Shown here: positions 1 through 8,354 of the stretch, piece by piece
How the letters are laid out: the number at the start of each line of letters is the position of its first letter
Position numbering within the stretch: the stretch's first letter is position 1
Assembly (NCBI RefSeq): GCF_003315795.1
Contig: NZ_QMEY01000007.1
Span: forward strand, 124,001 to 188,000
From: Spongiactinospora rosea
Lineage (GTDB): Bacteria > Actinomycetota > Actinomycetes > Streptosporangiales > Streptosporangiaceae
Reading direction: 5' to 3'
Length of the DNA stretch: 64,000 nucleotides
Translations under genes and position numbers: made by a program
Notes under the pieces: generated by a model
The model's input: only the letters and a program-made list of their open reading frames with translations
The model's database searches: none
What the model was told of the DNA's origin: nothing

Positions 1-291
1 CTGGTGGAGTTCGGCGCGCAGGAGGGCGACCACATCTTCCTGACGGTGTCCGACGGCGGGGAGCTGCTGACCAGGTTCCTCCAGTCGGCCGCGCCCAGCC
101 TGCCGCCGCTCAACCGGGCGCTGCACCTGATCGGCTACACCGCGCCGGTGGCGTCGGAGGCCGAGGGGGCGCGGCTGATCGGCGCGCGGATCGGCCTGCC
201 CGAGGGTTCGGGCCGGGACGACGTGCTGACCCGGCTGCGCGAACGCGGCGACCGGGACATCCTTGCCTTCCTCGACCCAACGGTGCCCTAG
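1..291 (+). CDS. C-terminal part of an unidentified protein (truncated by window edge)
   Basis: The frame is open to the left edge and stops at 289-291, so about 96 C-terminal residues are visible and the real start lies outside the window. The composition is that of a normal soluble actinobacterial protein, with an acidic start (GAQEGDHIFLTVSDGGEL) and a helical end (DDVLTRLRERGDRDILAFLD). No transmembrane segment or motif is recognised. It ends 17 bp before the cysteinyl-tRNA synthetase start, so the two may be cotranscribed. I do not recognise the family and assign no function. Confidence 0.55.
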   Translation: MVEFGAQEGDHIFLTVSDGGELLTRFLQSAAPSLPPLNRALHLIGYTAPVASEAEGARLIGARIGLPEGSGRDDVLTRLRERGDRDILAFLDPTVP

Positions 292-308
292 CGCCTAGGC
301 TCGGTGGC

Positions 309-1703
309 ATGCTGCGGTTGTACGACACGCGGAGCAGGCGGGCCGAGCCGGTCGTGAACGGCCGGTCGCTGCGGATGTACACCTGCGGCCCGACGGTCTA
401 CCGGCATGCCCACGTCGGCAACCTGCGGTCCTATCTGCTGTCCGACCTGATCCGCCGGGTCGCCGAGCGGCAGCGCGCGCGGGTCGTGGTCTGCCGCAAC
501 ATCACCGACGTGGGCCACCTGGCCGACGACGCCGCGATCGACCCGGCGGGCGAGGACAAGGTCCTGGCGCGGGCCCGGGCCGAGGGCCGCCCGGCCCACG
601 AGGTCGCCCGGTTCTACGAAGAAGCGTTCCTGGCCGACAGCGCGGCACTGAACATCCGCCCGCCCGAGCACGCGCCCCGGGCCACCGAGTCCATCGACCT
701 GATGATCGAGCTGATCGCCAAGCTGATCGAGAAGGGGCACGCGTACGTCACGGCCGGCGGCTCGGTGTTCTTCGCCGCCGAGTCCTTCCCGACATATGGC
801 GAGATCTCCGGCAACCGGCTGGACCGGCTCCGGCCCGGCCACCGGATCGACGGCGTCGATCCCCGCAAGCGCCACCACGCCGACTGGGCGCTGTGGAAGC
901 CCGCCGACCGCGAGCTGACCTGGGACTCCCCGTGGGGGCGCGGCTTTCCCGGCTGGCACGTGGAGTGCTCGGCGATGTCGCTGCGCCACCTCGGCGACCG
1001 GGTCGATCTGCACACCGGCGGCATCGACCTGCGCTTCCCCCACCACGAGGACGAACGCGCCCAGTCCGACGCCGCCGCCGGGCACGAGGTGGTGGCGCAC
1101 TGGGCGCACGGCGAGCACCTGCTGTTCGAGGGGCGCAAGATGGCCAAGTCGGCGGGCAACGTGGTGCTGCTGTCCGACGTGACGGCCGCCGGTCTCGACC
1201 CGCTGGCCGTACGCCTGGCGCTGCTCGAACACCGCTACCGGCAGCAGCTGAACCTCACCTGGGAGACCCTGCGCGCCGCCGACCGCACCCTGCGCCGCTG
1301 GCGGACCCGCGTCGCCCAGTGGGCCGAGTCGCCCAGCCGGCCGATGAGCGCGGAGGCCGTGGCCCGCGCCCAGGAGGCGATCGACGACGACCTCGACCTC
1401 CCCGCGGCCCTGCGGATCATGCGCGACCTCGAACGCGACGAGGGCGAGCCGCCGGGGGCGAAGTTCGAGGCGTTCCTGCACCTGGACCACATCCTGGCCC
1501 TCGACCTGTCCGCCGACATCGGCAAGGTCCCGGCCACGCCCCCGCTGCCCGGCGGCGCGGCCGAGCTGCTGAAGCAGCGCGCCCAGGCCAGGGACGCGGG
1601 CGACTGGCCCGCCGCCGACCGCCTCCGCACCGAGCTGGCCGAGCTGGGCGTCAAGGTCGCCGACACCCCGGAGGGCCAGATCGCCACCCCCGGCCTGAGT
1701 TAG
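309..1703 (+). CDS. cysS: Cysteinyl-tRNA synthetase (class I)
   Basis: This enzyme charges tRNA-Cys with cysteine in the cytoplasm. The 464-residue protein opens with MYTCGPTVY (residues 23-31) followed by the HIGH-type signature HVGN (35-38). The usual zinc ligands can be placed: Cys26, Cys220 in HVECSAM, and the His/Glu of FPHHEDE. The KMSKS loop appears as KMAKS at about residue 277. The Cys-Gly-Pro-Thr start and HHEDE favour true CysRS over the related mycothiol ligase MshC, which is shorter and normally carries KMSKS. It is at the short end for CysRS and has a brief C-terminal region. Actinomycetes often have a housekeeping cysS beside ispF/rlmB; that context is absent here, so this may be a second copy. 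Confidence 0.85.
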   Translation: MLRLYDTRSRRAEPVVNGRSLRMYTCGPTVYRHAHVGNLRSYLLSDLIRRVAERQRARVVVCRNITDVGHLADDAAIDPAGEDKVLARARAEGRPAHEVARFYEEAFLADSAALNIRPPEHAPRATESIDLMIELIAKLIEKGHAYVTAGGSVFFAAESFPTYGEISGNRLDRLRPGHRIDGVDPRKRHHADWALWKPADRELTWDSPWGRGFPGWHVECSAMSLRHLGDRVDLHTGGIDLRFPHHEDERAQSDAAAGHEVVAHWAHGEHLLFEGRKMAKSAGNVVLLSDVTAAGLDPLAVRLALLEHRYRQQLNLTWETLRAADRTLRRWRTRVAQWAESPSRPMSAEAVARAQEAIDDDLDLPAALRIMRDLERDEGEPPGAKFEAFLHLDHILALDLSADIGKVPATPPLPGGAAELLKQRAQARDAGDWPAADRLRTELAELGVKVADTPEGQIATPGLS

Positions 1704-1746
1704 CCCGATTTGACACCCGCCCGCGCGGCGGGGTCTGCTGTATCGC

Positions 1747-2442
1747 GTGACGGACACCGGTCATCCCCCCGCGCGCGGCGAACGACCGAGTCACTTCCGG
1801 TCGGCCGCCTATTCGCAGGCCGCTCTCGCGCGCATCACGCTCTCCCACATCGCCCGCGACATCGCCGACGCCGCCCGCCGCCTGGTCCCCACGACCGAGG
1901 ACCACTACGCGAGTGACGGCGACCACATCCGGGCCGCCGCCGACCTGCTGGCGCAGGCGCGGCAACTGCTGGAGTACGCGGTCACCTACGAACGGGCCAA
2001 GGGCCTGGACTGGGACCGCATCGCCGCCAAGATCGACGACACCGGCCAGGACTACGCGAAGGCCGAACGGGACTGGCGCATGCACATCCTGGGCGCCTGG
2101 CTGAACCCGGAGTACGCCGAACGCGCCTACATCACGCCCGACCGGCTCGCCCAGGGCCTCGCCGACCTGGACCAATGGACCGGCAGCGACGAGCCCGCAC
2201 CCGTCAGCGGCAACCTGCCGCCGATGACCACCGCCGAGCGCGCCGAGCTGATCGCGCAGGCCAGGGCGCTGATCGAGCAGGCCCCACCGGACGACTCCCC
2301 GGACGCACGGATGTTCGAGATCGGGCTGTGGCGGCGGACCATCGAGCTGCACGAAGACCTGGTCGCCGGGTCGCCGGACGACACCGCGGCCCGCGACGCG
2401 CTCACCGAGGCCCGCGCCAGGCTCCGGACGCTCCTTACCTGA
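1747..2442 (+). CDS. Conserved hypothetical protein, helical, soluble
   Basis: The 231-residue protein begins at GTG 1747. A consensus -35 (TTGACA, 1710-1715) lies upstream with a weak -10 about 18 bp on, leaving roughly 7 nt to the GTG, so the transcript may be leaderless. The protein is rich in Ala, Asp, Arg and Leu, with repeated amphipathic helices (residues 20-90 and 155-230) and a Trp-rich middle (GLDWDRI, DWRMHILGAWL). No signal peptide, membrane segment or enzyme motif is visible. It is monocistronic in appearance, lying between cysS and a two-component system. I cannot name a family. Confidence 0.7.
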   Translation: MTDTGHPPARGERPSHFRSAAYSQAALARITLSHIARDIADAARRLVPTTEDHYASDGDHIRAAADLLAQARQLLEYAVTYERAKGLDWDRIAAKIDDTGQDYAKAERDWRMHILGAWLNPEYAERAYITPDRLAQGLADLDQWTGSDEPAPVSGNLPPMTTAERAELIAQARALIEQAPPDDSPDARMFEIGLWRRTIELHEDLVAGSPDDTAARDALTEARARLRTLLT

Positions 2443-2509
2443 GCCGCCACCCCGAGGGTGCAGCCTGCTGTAGTGTGTGTGGGCTCTCCTGACCCCCACA
2501 CTTGATGAC

Positions 2510-3748
2510 ATGCGCGAACGATACGAACGAGTGTTGCGCGCGTGCAGCTATCTGCTGATCGAGCTGTTCTCCGCGCTCGCGACGCTGCTCGCGCTCCCGA
2601 TCCTGGTCATCGGCGTCCTCTCGGTCGCCGTCGGCGGGGTCGGGCTGGTCGCGTTCCCGCGGATGGCGGTCGGGCTGCGGCAGTGGTCCGACTGGAACCG
2701 CGGGCGCGCCGCCGCGCTGCTCGGCCTCCCGCACGCCCCGCGCAGGATCAAGCTGCCGGAGGGCGTACGCGAGCAGTGGCGGCATGTGGCCAGGGACAAG
2801 GAGATCCACCGCGACCTGCGCTGGATCCCGCGCGAGGCCCTGATCGGCCTGCCGCTCGGGATGCTCGGGCTGTTCGGCGCCGGGGCGGTCGTGCTCACCG
2901 TGCCCGCCATGCTGCTCTGGTGGGTCGCCCCCGCCGACGACCCCGCCACGATGCTCGGCATCTACGTGACCAGTTGGACGGCATCGCTGGTCACCGGTAC
3001 CGGGCAGCTCATCCTGGGCTGCGCGCTGACCTGGTGGGCGCTGCCCTGGCTGGCCACCTGGCACGCCAAGGGCACCCTGAAGGCGCTGCGGCCCTCCACC
3101 GAGGAGGAGCTGGCCGCGCGGGTCGGCGAGCTGACCGAGAGCCGGGCCGAGGTGCTGGACGCGCACGGCGCCGAGTTGCGCCGGATCGAGCGCGACCTGC
3201 ACGACGGCACCCAGGCCAGGCTGGTGGCCATCGCGATGCGGCTCGGCGTGGCCAAGGAGGCCCTGGGCGACGCCTCGGAGGCGGTCGTGCGGCTCATCGA
3301 GGAGGCCCATGCGGGCACCGAGGAGGCGATGACCGAGCTGCGCAACGTGATCCGCACAATGTACCCGCCGATCCTCGCCGACCGGGGTCTGGAGGGCGCG
3401 CTCGCGGCGCTGGCCGCGCAGTCGGCCATCCCCACCGACCTGCGGATCGACGGCCTGGCCAGGCTGCCCGCCGCGATCGAGGCCGCCGCGTACCACATCG
3501 TCGCCGAGACCACCACGAACGCCGCCAAGTACAGTGGAGCCTCGCGGGTGATCGTGCGCATGGGCATGGACGACGACAGGCTGGTGATCGAGGTGACCGA
3601 CGACGGCAGGGGCGGCGTCGATGAGACCCGCGGCACCGGCATCATCGGCATCCGCCGCAGGGCCGCCGCGCTCGACGGCACGACGACCGTCGCAAGCCCG
3701 CCGGGCGGCCCGACCGTCATCACCGTGGAGCTGCCGTGCGCGTCGTGA
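2510..3748 (+). CDS. Two-component sensor histidine kinase (NarL/DesK-type, HisKA_3)
   Basis: The N-terminal half holds hydrophobic segments at about residues 14-45 and two more around 105-185, in the pattern of actinobacterial sensor-domain kinases. The dimerisation/phosphoacceptor helix follows: RRIERDLHDGTQARL, with the phosphorylated His in DLHDG. A HATPase domain with N-box (ETTTNAAKY) and G-box (DDGRGG) closes the protein. The frame extends up to GTG 2477, but a -10-like TAGTGT (2471-2476) abuts that codon, so ATG 2510 is preferred. The 3' end overlaps the response regulator gene by 13 bp, so the pair is translationally coupled. The signal sensed is unknown. Confidence 0.85.
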   Translation: MRERYERVLRACSYLLIELFSALATLLALPILVIGVLSVAVGGVGLVAFPRMAVGLRQWSDWNRGRAAALLGLPHAPRRIKLPEGVREQWRHVARDKEIHRDLRWIPREALIGLPLGMLGLFGAGAVVLTVPAMLLWWVAPADDPATMLGIYVTSWTASLVTGTGQLILGCALTWWALPWLATWHAKGTLKALRPSTEEELAARVGELTESRAEVLDAHGAELRRIERDLHDGTQARLVAIAMRLGVAKEALGDASEAVVRLIEEAHAGTEEAMTELRNVIRTMYPPILADRGLEGALAALAAQSAIPTDLRIDGLARLPAAIEAAAYHIVAETTTNAAKYSGASRVIVRMGMDDDRLVIEVTDDGRGGVDETRGTGIIGIRRRAAALDGTTTVASPPGGPTVITVELPCAS

Positions 3749-4383
3749 TCGCCGAAGACAACGTCCTGCTCTCGGCCGGTCTCGAACTCCTGCTCGGCTC
3801 CAAGGGCATCGAGGTCGCGGCCACCGTCACCGACGCCCCCGGGCTGATGGACGCGGTGGCCGAGCACCGCCCGGACGCGGTGATCGCCGACGTGCGGCTC
3901 CCGCCGTCGTTCCGCGACGAGGGCATCAAGGCGGCGCTCGACCTGCGGCAGACCTACCCGGGGCTGCCGGTCCTGGTGCTGTCCCAGTACGTCGAGAAGG
4001 TCTACGCCCGCGAACTCCTGGCCGACGGCAGCGGCGGCGTCGGCTACCTGCTGAAGGACCGGGTCAGCCGGGTCAGCGAGTTCGTGGACGGCCTGCGCCG
4101 GGTCGCCGAGGGCGGCACCGCGATGGACCCCGAGGTCATCGCCCAGTTGATGGCCAAGGGCGGGGCGAGCGCGATCGACTCGCTGACCGACCGCGAGCGC
4201 GAAGTGCTCAGCCTGATGGCCCAGGGCCTGGACAACGGCGAGATCGGCAAGCGGCTCTACGTCACCGACAACGCCGTCCACAAGCACATCGGCAACATCT
4301 TCACCAAACTCGGCCTCCCGGTCGCCGACGGCGGCCACCGCAGGGTGCTGGCCGTCCTCGCGTACCTGAACAGCCGCGCCTGA
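3736..4383 (+). CDS. Response regulator, NarL/LuxR family
   Basis: The 215-residue regulator starts at GTG 3736 inside the end of the kinase gene. The receiver domain begins MRVVIAEDN with the acidic pocket, the phosphorylation site is Asp in IADVRLP (about residue 55), and the conserved Lys sits in LLKDR. The C-terminal LuxR-type HTH is typical: LTDREREVLSLMAQG then NAVHKHIGNIFTKLGL. It is expected to bind DNA as a dimer after phosphorylation by the upstream kinase. Its targets are not evident; the convergent membrane genes follow 1 bp after its stop. Confidence 0.9.
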   Translation: MRVVIAEDNVLLSAGLELLLGSKGIEVAATVTDAPGLMDAVAEHRPDAVIADVRLPPSFRDEGIKAALDLRQTYPGLPVLVLSQYVEKVYARELLADGSGGVGYLLKDRVSRVSEFVDGLRRVAEGGTAMDPEVIAQLMAKGGASAIDSLTDREREVLSLMAQGLDNGEIGKRLYVTDNAVHKHIGNIFTKLGLPVADGGHRRVLAVLAYLNSRA

Positions 4384-4384
4384 C

Positions 4385-4807
4385 TCAGCCCGCCGTGCGC
4401 CGCCACCGGACGGGCGTGCGCGGGTAACCGGCGTCGTCCAGCCCGGCCAGGCGCTCGAAGACGTTCCACGACGCCCGGTGGCCGCACACCGCGACCGACA
4501 CCACCAGGGCGGCGACGTACAGCGGGATCATCACCACGCCGAGGCAGCAGGCGTACTGCGTGGCGTGCCGGGCCTCGTGGTCGAGCAGCCGCCCCTGCAG
4601 GAACTCCTCCGGGTACTTCGTCAGGATCACGTTGCCCACGGTGAACGCGTTCGCGATCGGGAACGGGATGCGGTAGCCGCAGGCGAAGATCAGGCCGTGC
4701 GGCCCGCGGGTCAGCCGGGCCCGGCCGAGCCGGGCCACCAGGAGCCCGAAGAGGGTGGACAGGTTGAGCCAGTTGACCACCTGGCGCACCCGTTGACCGC
4801 CGGTCAT
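4385..4807 (-). CDS. Small membrane protein with HEXXH motif (possible membrane metalloprotease-like)
   Basis: The 140-residue protein is the last gene of the mshB operon. Its ATG overlaps the TGA of the preceding gene (TGATG, 4805-4809), so it is coupled to it. The sequence GRLLDHEARHATQYA contains a HEXXH zinc-binding motif at about residue 80. A strongly hydrophobic helix follows (GVVMIPLYVAALVVSVAV), and a hydrophobic stretch is also present near the N-terminus. This layout recalls small membrane-embedded zinc proteins, but the second zinc ligand cannot be placed with certainty. Whether it is a protease or only a structural metal site is unknown. A longer reading of the same frame into the upstream gene is a shadow and was discarded. 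Confidence 0.7.
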   Translation of the reverse strand: MTGGQRVRQVVNWLNLSTLFGLLVARLGRARLTRGPHGLIFACGYRIPFPIANAFTVGNVILTKYPEEFLQGRLLDHEARHATQYACCLGVVMIPLYVAALVVSVAVCGHRASWNVFERLAGLDDAGYPRTPVRWRRTAG

Positions 4808-5328
4808 CACCCGGGCGGGCGGCCCACGCCGTGGGACGCCTGGACCCCGCCGCCGGTCGGCTTCGACGACAGCAGCCAGGACGGCCCCCGGGACGGGACG
4901 AGCAGGGCGGCGATCAGCATCGCCACGAAACCACCGTAGAAGTAGAGGTATCCGCCGATGTTGGAGGCGATGATCAGGTCGCCTTCCGCGCGGGGGTTGG
5001 CGAACGGCAGGGACACCCCCGCCCACACCACGACCAGCACATATGAGGTGGACTGGCGGCCGGTCAGCCGCCCGGCGGCGTGCACCAGCCCGGCCAGCAG
5101 CAGCAGCCAGGCGGCGGCAAGCAGCGGCAGCTCGGTCAGCAGGGAGGCGTTGTGGGAGAAGCCGCCGACGACGGCCAGCACCGCCCCGAGCAGCGCGAAC
5201 ACCACCACCCCGACCCACCCGGGCGCCTCCCACGGCGGGCCCGGCGCCGCGGCGCCGTCGTGATCCGTGACCGGCCCGTCTACCTGGGGCGATGCCCCGT
5301 CGGCCGGTGTTTCCGAACTCTCCCCCAT
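4807..5328 (-). CDS. Integral membrane protein, multi-pass, mshB operon
   Basis: The protein is about 173 residues from ATG 5328; a TTG at 5337 is the only alternative. After an acidic, Pro/Ala-rich N-terminal tail (about 40 residues) there are four predicted helices: WVGVVVFALLGAVLAVVGG, LLAAAWLLLLAGLVHAAG, SYVLVVVWAGVSL and YLYFYGGFVAMLIAALLV. The C-terminal tail is short and Gly/Pro-rich. It begins 11 bp downstream of the mshB stop and overlaps the next gene, so the three form one transcription unit. The family is not recognised. A link to mycothiol metabolism is only guilt by association. Confidence 0.75.
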   Translation of the reverse strand: MGESSETPADGASPQVDGPVTDHDGAAAPGPPWEAPGWVGVVVFALLGAVLAVVGGFSHNASLLTELPLLAAAWLLLLAGLVHAAGRLTGRQSTSYVLVVVWAGVSLPFANPRAEGDLIIASNIGGYLYFYGGFVAMLIAALLVPSRGPSWLLSSKPTGGGVQASHGVGRPPG

Positions 5329-5339
5329 AACCCGCAAGG

Positions 5340-6233
5340 TTAGTGGATCCCGGCGAACAGGTTGCTCTCCCGCACGTACGGCTCACCGATCCCGCCCGCC
5401 TCAAGGGGCGCGCCGCCACCGGCCGGCGCGCCGGGCACCCCCGAGGCGAGCACGAAGTGCTCCACCCCGAGGACCTGCTGGCCGATCCCGTTGGACAGCG
5501 CGAACCACGTGCCGGACACACTGATCTGCGTGGTGTGCGCCCGCATCGCGGCCAACTTGGCGGGCAGGTGCTCACGGGCGTCGATCTCGGTGGTGATGTC
5601 GCGGTCCTCCGCGCCGTACGCGAGGTCGTCCACTTCCTGCCGCAGGAACCCGGTGTCCGCCTCGCCGATGGCCGCCGCGCCACGCCGCATCACCGAGCGC
5701 GGCATCGCGGTGTGGTAGATCTTGGCGACCTGCCAGGCGTCGGAGACCGGCGCGTCGGCGGCCAGTCCGGTGGCCCGCCAGGCCACCCGGTGCGCCTGGA
5801 TGTGGTCGGGGTGGCCGTAGAAGCCGTTCGCGTCGTAGGTGATCAGCACCTGCGGGCGTACCTCCCGGATCACCTTCGCCAGCTTGGCCGCCGCCTCCTC
5901 CAGAGGGGCCTGCCAGAACGCGTCGGAACGGTGGTTGGCGGCGGCGCCCATCATGCCCGAGTCGCGATAGCGGCCCGGCCCGCCGAGGAAGCGGTGGTCG
6001 GTCACGCCGAGCGCGGCGCAGGCGTCCTCCAGCTCGCCGATCCGGTGCCGGCCGAGGGCGTCCGGGGGCAGGTGGCGGAGGTCGTCGGGGATGATCTCCC
6101 CCTCCTCGCCGAGCGTGCAGGTGACCAGCGTGACCCGGGCTCCCTCCGCGGCGTACTTCGCCATCGTGGCGCCGGTGCCGATCGTCTCGTCGTCGGGGTG
6201 GGCGTGTACCAGCAGCAGCCGCCGATCCTCCAT
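5340..6233 (-). CDS. mshB: N-acetyl-1-D-myo-inositol-2-amino-2-deoxy-alpha-D-glucopyranoside deacetylase (mycothiol synthesis)
   Basis: MshB removes the acetyl group from GlcNAc-inositol, the second step unique to mycothiol synthesis. The protein (297 residues from ATG 6233) starts with the LmbE/PIG-L zinc motif HAHPDDE (residues 10-16). A second metal-site His lies in GFYGHPDHIQAH. Length and motifs fit the MshB branch rather than Mca, although the two are close relatives. An in-frame ATG at 6245 exists, but a TAATGT box lies over it, 8 nt before ATG 6233. The internal start, giving a leaderless mRNA, is therefore preferred. Two membrane-protein genes follow in the same operon. Confidence 0.85.
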   Translation of the reverse strand: MEDRRLLLVHAHPDDETIGTGATMAKYAAEGARVTLVTCTLGEEGEIIPDDLRHLPPDALGRHRIGELEDACAALGVTDHRFLGGPGRYRDSGMMGAAANHRSDAFWQAPLEEAAAKLAKVIREVRPQVLITYDANGFYGHPDHIQAHRVAWRATGLAADAPVSDAWQVAKIYHTAMPRSVMRRGAAAIGEADTGFLRQEVDDLAYGAEDRDITTEIDAREHLPAKLAAMRAHTTQISVSGTWFALSNGIGQQVLGVEHFVLASGVPGAPAGGGAPLEAGGIGEPYVRESNLFAGIH

Positions 6234-6281
6234 GTCCCGAAACATTATCCGGGGCGGGTACGGCTGGCAGGATGAGGGTCC
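6234..6281. promoter_or_regulatory. Divergent promoter region, mshB / S9 peptidase
   Basis: These 48 bp separate two divergent starts. On the minus strand, TAATGT lies 8 nt before the mshB ATG. On the plus strand, CAGGAT (6269-6274, one mismatch to TANNNT) lies 7 nt before the peptidase ATG. Neither gene has a Shine-Dalgarno sequence. The arrangement suggests back-to-back leaderless promoters. The boxes are seen directly; their activity is inferred. Confidence 0.4.
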
Positions 6282-8354
6282 ATGAGTGAGAGTTTTCCCC
6301 GCATGTACGCCCGGACCCGGCGTTTCACGCTCGGTGTCCCGCGTGGTTTCACGATCTCCCCCGACGGGGGCCGCGTGGTGTTCCTGCGTTCACGCGATGG
6401 CACCGACCCGGTCACCTGCCTATGGGAGCTGGACGTCGAGTCCGGCACCGAACGGCTGGTGGTCGATCCGGCGCGCATCGGCGGCGAGGAAGGGGAGCTG
6501 CCGCCGGAGGAGCGGGCCAGGCGGGAGCGGGCCCGCGAGGGCGCGGGCGGCGTGGTCGGGTACGCCACGGACACGGCGGTGACCGTCGCCGCTTTCACGC
6601 TCTCCGGCGTCCTGTACACCGCCGACCTGGCCTCGGGCGAGGTACGCGAGCTGGCCACGCCGGGCGCGGCGTTCGACCCGCGGCCCTCGCCGGACGGGCT
6701 GCGGGTGGCGTACGTGTCGGGCGGCGCGCTGCGCGTCCAGGAGCTGGGCTCGGGCACGGACCGGGCGCTGGCCGAGCCGGAGTCGGCGACCGTCACCTAC
6801 GGCCAGGCGGAGTTCATCGCCGCCGAGGAGCTGGACCGGATGCGCGGCCACTGGTGGGCCCCCGACGGCCGGGCGCTGCTGGCCGCCCGGGTGGACGAGG
6901 CCCCGGTCGGCACCTGGTACATCGCCGACCCGGCCAACCCGGGCAGCCCCGCCGCCGAGCAGCGCTACCCGGCCGCGGGCACGCCCAACGCCCTGGTGGA
7001 GCTGTACGTGCTCGGGCTGGACGGGTCGCGGGTGGCGGTGCCGTTCGAGCAGGAGTACCTGGCGACGGCCGCATGGGACCGGCACGGCCTGTCGGTCGTC
7101 ACGGTGTCGCGCGACCAGAAGTCCATCCGGCTGCTCGCGGCCGATCCGGCGACGGGCGCGTCCACCCTGGTCAGGGAGGACACCGACGCCGCGTGGGTGG
7201 ACATCGTGGGCGGTGTACCCGCCCGGCTGGCGGACGGCACGCTGGTGTGGACCGCCGACTCCGAGGGCGGGCGGCGGCTGCTGATCGGCGACCGGCCGGT
7301 CACGCCGCCGACGTTGCAGGTCCGCGACGTGGTCGCGGTGGACGGCGACACCGTGGTGTTCCGGGCCAGCGGCGGCGACCCGGCCGAGATCGCGGTGTGG
7401 GCCCACCAGGACGGTTCGCTGCGGCTGGTCAGTCCCGACGAGCCCGGCGTGTACGCCGCGCAGGCCGCGGGCGGCACGGTCGTGCTGTCCGCCCAGACCC
7501 TCGCCTCCCCGGCGGGCCCGGAGTACACCGTGCTGCGCGACGGCGTGACCGCCGCCCGGATCGCCTCGCGCGCCGAGCGCCCCGGCGTCGAGCTGCGGGT
7601 CAGCCTGATCCGCACCGGCGAGCGGGAGCTGTCCACCGCCGTGCTGCTGCCGTCCTGGCACACCCCCGGCTCGGCCCGGCTGCCCATCCTGATGGACCCG
7701 TACGGCGGGCCGCACTTCCAGCGGGTGACCGCCGCCGCGAGCGCCTACAGCGCCTCGCAGTGGCTGGCCGACCAGGGCTTCGCCGTGGTGATCGCGGACG
7801 GCCGGGGCACCCCGGGACGCGGTCCCGCCTTCGAGCGCGAGGTGCTGCACGACCTGGCGACCCCCGTCCTTGAGGACCAGGTGTCGGCCCTTCAGGGGGC
7901 CGCCGCCGCCTACCCCGACGACCTGGACCTGACCAGGGTCGGCATCCGCGGCTGGTCGTTCGGCGGATATCTGGCCGCGCTGGCCGTGCTGCGCAGGCCG
8001 GACGTCTTCCACGCCGCCGTGGCCGGGGCGCCGGTGACCGACTGGCTGCTGTACGACACCGCCTACACCGAGCGCTACCTGGGCGACCCCGGCGCGGACG
8101 CCGGGCCGTACGAGCGGTCCGGCCTGATCGCCGACGCGGGCAAGCTGGACCGGCCGCTGCTGCTCATCCACGGCCTGGCCGACGACAACGTGGTGGCCGC
8201 GCACACGCTGCGGCTGTCCTCCGCGCTGCTGGCCGCGGGCCGCCCGCACACCGTGCTGCCGCTCTCCGGGGTCACCCACATGACCCCGCAGGAGGTCGTG
8301 GCGGAGAACCTGCTGCTGCTCCAGGTGGACTTCCTGAAGAAGGCGCTGGACTAG
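6282..8354 (+). CDS. S9 family peptidase (dipeptidyl-peptidase IV / prolyl oligopeptidase type)
   Basis: This 690-residue serine peptidase has an N-terminal beta-propeller region (residues 1 to about 440) with WD40-like segments such as AEFIAAEELDRMRGHWWAPD, a sequence typical of the DPP-IV branch. The C-terminal alpha/beta-hydrolase domain (about 450-690) carries the nucleophile elbow GWSFGGY, the catalytic Asp in LADDNV and the catalytic His in GVTHM. The double-Glu (EAEE/AAEEL) segment that binds the free N-terminus in DPP-IV is represented by AAEELDR. There is no signal peptide, so it is probably cytoplasmic and acts on peptides. Its stop overlaps the stop of the convergent ABC exporter gene by 3 bp. 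Confidence 0.88.
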   Translation: MSESFPRMYARTRRFTLGVPRGFTISPDGGRVVFLRSRDGTDPVTCLWELDVESGTERLVVDPARIGGEEGELPPEERARRERAREGAGGVVGYATDTAVTVAAFTLSGVLYTADLASGEVRELATPGAAFDPRPSPDGLRVAYVSGGALRVQELGSGTDRALAEPESATVTYGQAEFIAAEELDRMRGHWWAPDGRALLAARVDEAPVGTWYIADPANPGSPAAEQRYPAAGTPNALVELYVLGLDGSRVAVPFEQEYLATAAWDRHGLSVVTVSRDQKSIRLLAADPATGASTLVREDTDAAWVDIVGGVPARLADGTLVWTADSEGGRRLLIGDRPVTPPTLQVRDVVAVDGDTVVFRASGGDPAEIAVWAHQDGSLRLVSPDEPGVYAAQAAGGTVVLSAQTLASPAGPEYTVLRDGVTAARIASRAERPGVELRVSLIRTGERELSTAVLLPSWHTPGSARLPILMDPYGGPHFQRVTAAASAYSASQWLADQGFAVVIADGRGTPGRGPAFEREVLHDLATPVLEDQVSALQGAAAAYPDDLDLTRVGIRGWSFGGYLAALAVLRRPDVFHAAVAGAPVTDWLLYDTAYTERYLGDPGADAGPYERSGLIADAGKLDRPLLLIHGLADDNVVAAHTLRLSSALLAAGRPHTVLPLSGVTHMTPQEVVAENLLLLQVDFLKKALD

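Noticed and set aside
288..1757. A 489-codon open frame antisense to cysS
   Set aside because: It is a typical mirror frame of GC-rich coding DNA; its composition is Gly/Val/Gln-rich without domains, while the plus strand has all CysRS motifs.
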